A stretch of 6,175 bases of DNA, taken from positions 1 to 6,175 of the forward strand of contig DATDTB010000019.1 in assembly GCA_035291025.1 (NCBI GenBank), given 5' to 3'. Shown one piece after another: positions 5,853 to 6,175 of this stretch. Numbering within the stretch: position 1 is the stretch's first letter; each line of letters opens with the position of its first letter. The notes under the pieces are model-generated. The model worked only from the letters and a program-made list of their open reading frames with translations, searched no databases and had not been told where the DNA came from. The position numbers and the translations under genes were made by a program. This DNA is from DATDTB01 sp035291025 (lineage in GTDB: Archaea > Iainarchaeota > Iainarchaeia > JAFGOX01 > DATDTB01).

Positions 5853-6029
5853 GCCCTTGTAGCTCAGCCTGGCAGAGCGGCAGTTTCGTAGGCACCTTTT
5901 TTGGTTTGAGCTCACACGCTCGCCTCTAAGGCTAGCTGAAAGTTAACCAAAAAAGCTGCACCAAAACTCGTTTTTGGTCGCGCGTGCGGAAACAACTGCA
6001 GGTCGTGGGTTCAACTCCCACCAAGGGCT
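5853..6029 (+). tRNA. tRNA-Thr (anticodon CGU), intron-containing
   Basis: The exons are 5853-5890 and 5994-6029, giving a 74-nt mature tRNA. The acceptor stem GCCCTTG / CAAGGGC pairs 7 of 7, with discriminator T6029; U73 is usual for archaeal tRNA-Thr. The D arm is 5862-5878. The anticodon stem is GCAGT (5880-5884) / ACTGC (5995-5999), and the spliced loop reads TTCGTAA with anticodon CGT at 5887-5889, decoding ACG. The variable loop is AGGTC and the T arm is GTGGG-TTCAACT-CCCAC. CCA is not encoded. The gene is divergent from the PKD gene and is followed by a lipoprotein gene with its own promoter. Without the intron removed, a simple cloverleaf search would miss it. Confidence 0.93.
5891..5993 (+). 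other. Archaeal tRNA intron (103 nt) at position 37/38
   Basis: The intron sits one base 3' of the anticodon, the canonical archaeal site. The junctions fit a bulge-helix-bulge substrate of the archaeal tRNA splicing endonuclease. The 3-nt bulge TA|G (5889-5891) and the 3-nt bulge AC|A (5992-5994) are each cut after the second base. The central helix 5885-5888 / 5988-5991 has three pairs and one G-G mismatch (G5888 with G5988). The inner helix is GCAC (5892-5895) / GTGC (5984-5987). Inside, 5896-5906 pairs perfectly with 5945-5955 over 11 bp, enclosing two small hairpins (5908-5921 and 5922-5932). A further 7-bp hairpin lies at 5960-5966 / 5972-5978. It has no open reading frame of note, so it does not encode a homing endonuclease. 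Confidence 0.88.
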
Positions 6030-6055
6030 TGCCTACAATAGTGCGGGCTTCATAA

Positions 6056-6069
6056 CCGAAACTTTTAAA
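6056..6069 (+). promoter_or_regulatory. BRE/TATA promoter of the lipoprotein gene
   Basis: CCGAAAC (6056-6062) followed by TTTTAAA (6063-6069) is the clearest archaeal BRE plus TATA in the window. Its centre lies 28 bp before the ATG at 6094, so the transcript should start within a few bases of the start codon. No Shine-Dalgarno is present. It marks the lipoprotein gene as a separate unit from tRNA-Thr. Confidence 0.6.
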
Positions 6070-6093
6070 GCGAAATGCGCCGTACTGCGTTTC

Positions 6094-6175
6094 ATGGCAA
6101 GAAAAATCCTCGCGTTTTTCACGGTCCTTGCGTTCGTGCTCGCCTCCGGGTGCGTCCAAGACAAGGGCCCTGGAG
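6094..6175 (+). CDS. Predicted lipoprotein, N-terminal fragment (runs off right edge)
   Basis: Only 27 codons are visible. They encode a basic start (M-A-R-K), a hydrophobic core of about 13 residues, and a lipobox-like L-A-S-G-C with cysteine at position 20, followed by the polar stretch V-Q-D-K-G-P-G. This is the pattern of an exported protein lipid-anchored at the cysteine, facing the outside of the membrane. Many archaeal solute-binding proteins start this way, but nothing visible tells what the mature protein does. The ATG is chosen for its position 28 bp after a good TATA element and for the complete signal peptide it opens. Confidence 0.7.
   Translation, partial: MARKILAFFTVLAFVLASGCVQDKGPG

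Noticed and set aside
5932..6159. 75-codon minus-strand frame across the tRNA-Thr 3' half and the lipoprotein start
   Set aside because: It overlaps the tRNA intron and 3' exon and the lipoprotein promoter, and its composition is arbitrary.

Overview
The window reads as a piece of an archaeal chromosome. The evidence is a threonine tRNA interrupted by a 103-nt intron with bulge-helix-bulge (BHB) splice geometry, a glutamine tRNA with the A1-U72 pair typical of archaea, an archaeal-type triosephosphate isomerase start (N-F-K-T-Y), and BRE/TATA-like elements 25-30 bp upstream of start codons with almost no leader. The large PKD-repeat surface protein and the compact, fairly GC-rich coding would fit a DPANN-type lineage such as Diapherotrites, but the phylum is a guess.

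Layout. (1) 1-75, minus strand: the first 25 codons of tpiA, running off the left edge. (2) 76-179: a divergent promoter region. (3) 180-1118 and 1162-2175, plus strand: a two-gene cluster encoding class II fructose-1,6-bisphosphatase (glpX type) and a classical class I fructose-bisphosphate aldolase. (4) 2176-2286: a T-rich terminator and an AT-rich promoter candidate. (5) 2287-2359: tRNA-Gln(CUG). (6) 2386-5775, minus strand: an 1129-residue secreted, membrane-anchored protein with about six PKD-like domains, converging on the tRNA-Gln gene. (7) 5776-5852: a short region holding the promoter of the PKD gene and probably of the next tRNA. (8) 5853-6029: intron-containing tRNA-Thr(CGU). (9) 6094 to the right edge: the first 27 codons of a predicted lipoprotein with its own BRE/TATA.

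How the genes work together. tpiA, the aldolase gene and glpX cover three consecutive steps of gluconeogenesis: interconversion of the triose phosphates, their condensation to fructose 1,6-bisphosphate, and its dephosphorylation to fructose 6-phosphate. The isomerase looks archaeal. The bisphosphatase and aldolase belong to families typical of bacteria and eukaryotes, not to the bifunctional FBP aldolase/phosphatase most archaea use. The module therefore looks mosaic and partly acquired. The right half is unrelated: two tRNAs and two envelope proteins.

No CRISPR array, insertion sequence, attachment site or origin was seen. No clearly new system is evident. The most notable points are the mosaic sugar-phosphate module, a Gly-to-Cys change in the FBPase metal motif, the tRNA intron with an imperfect BHB, and the unassigned cysteine-bearing half of the PKD protein.
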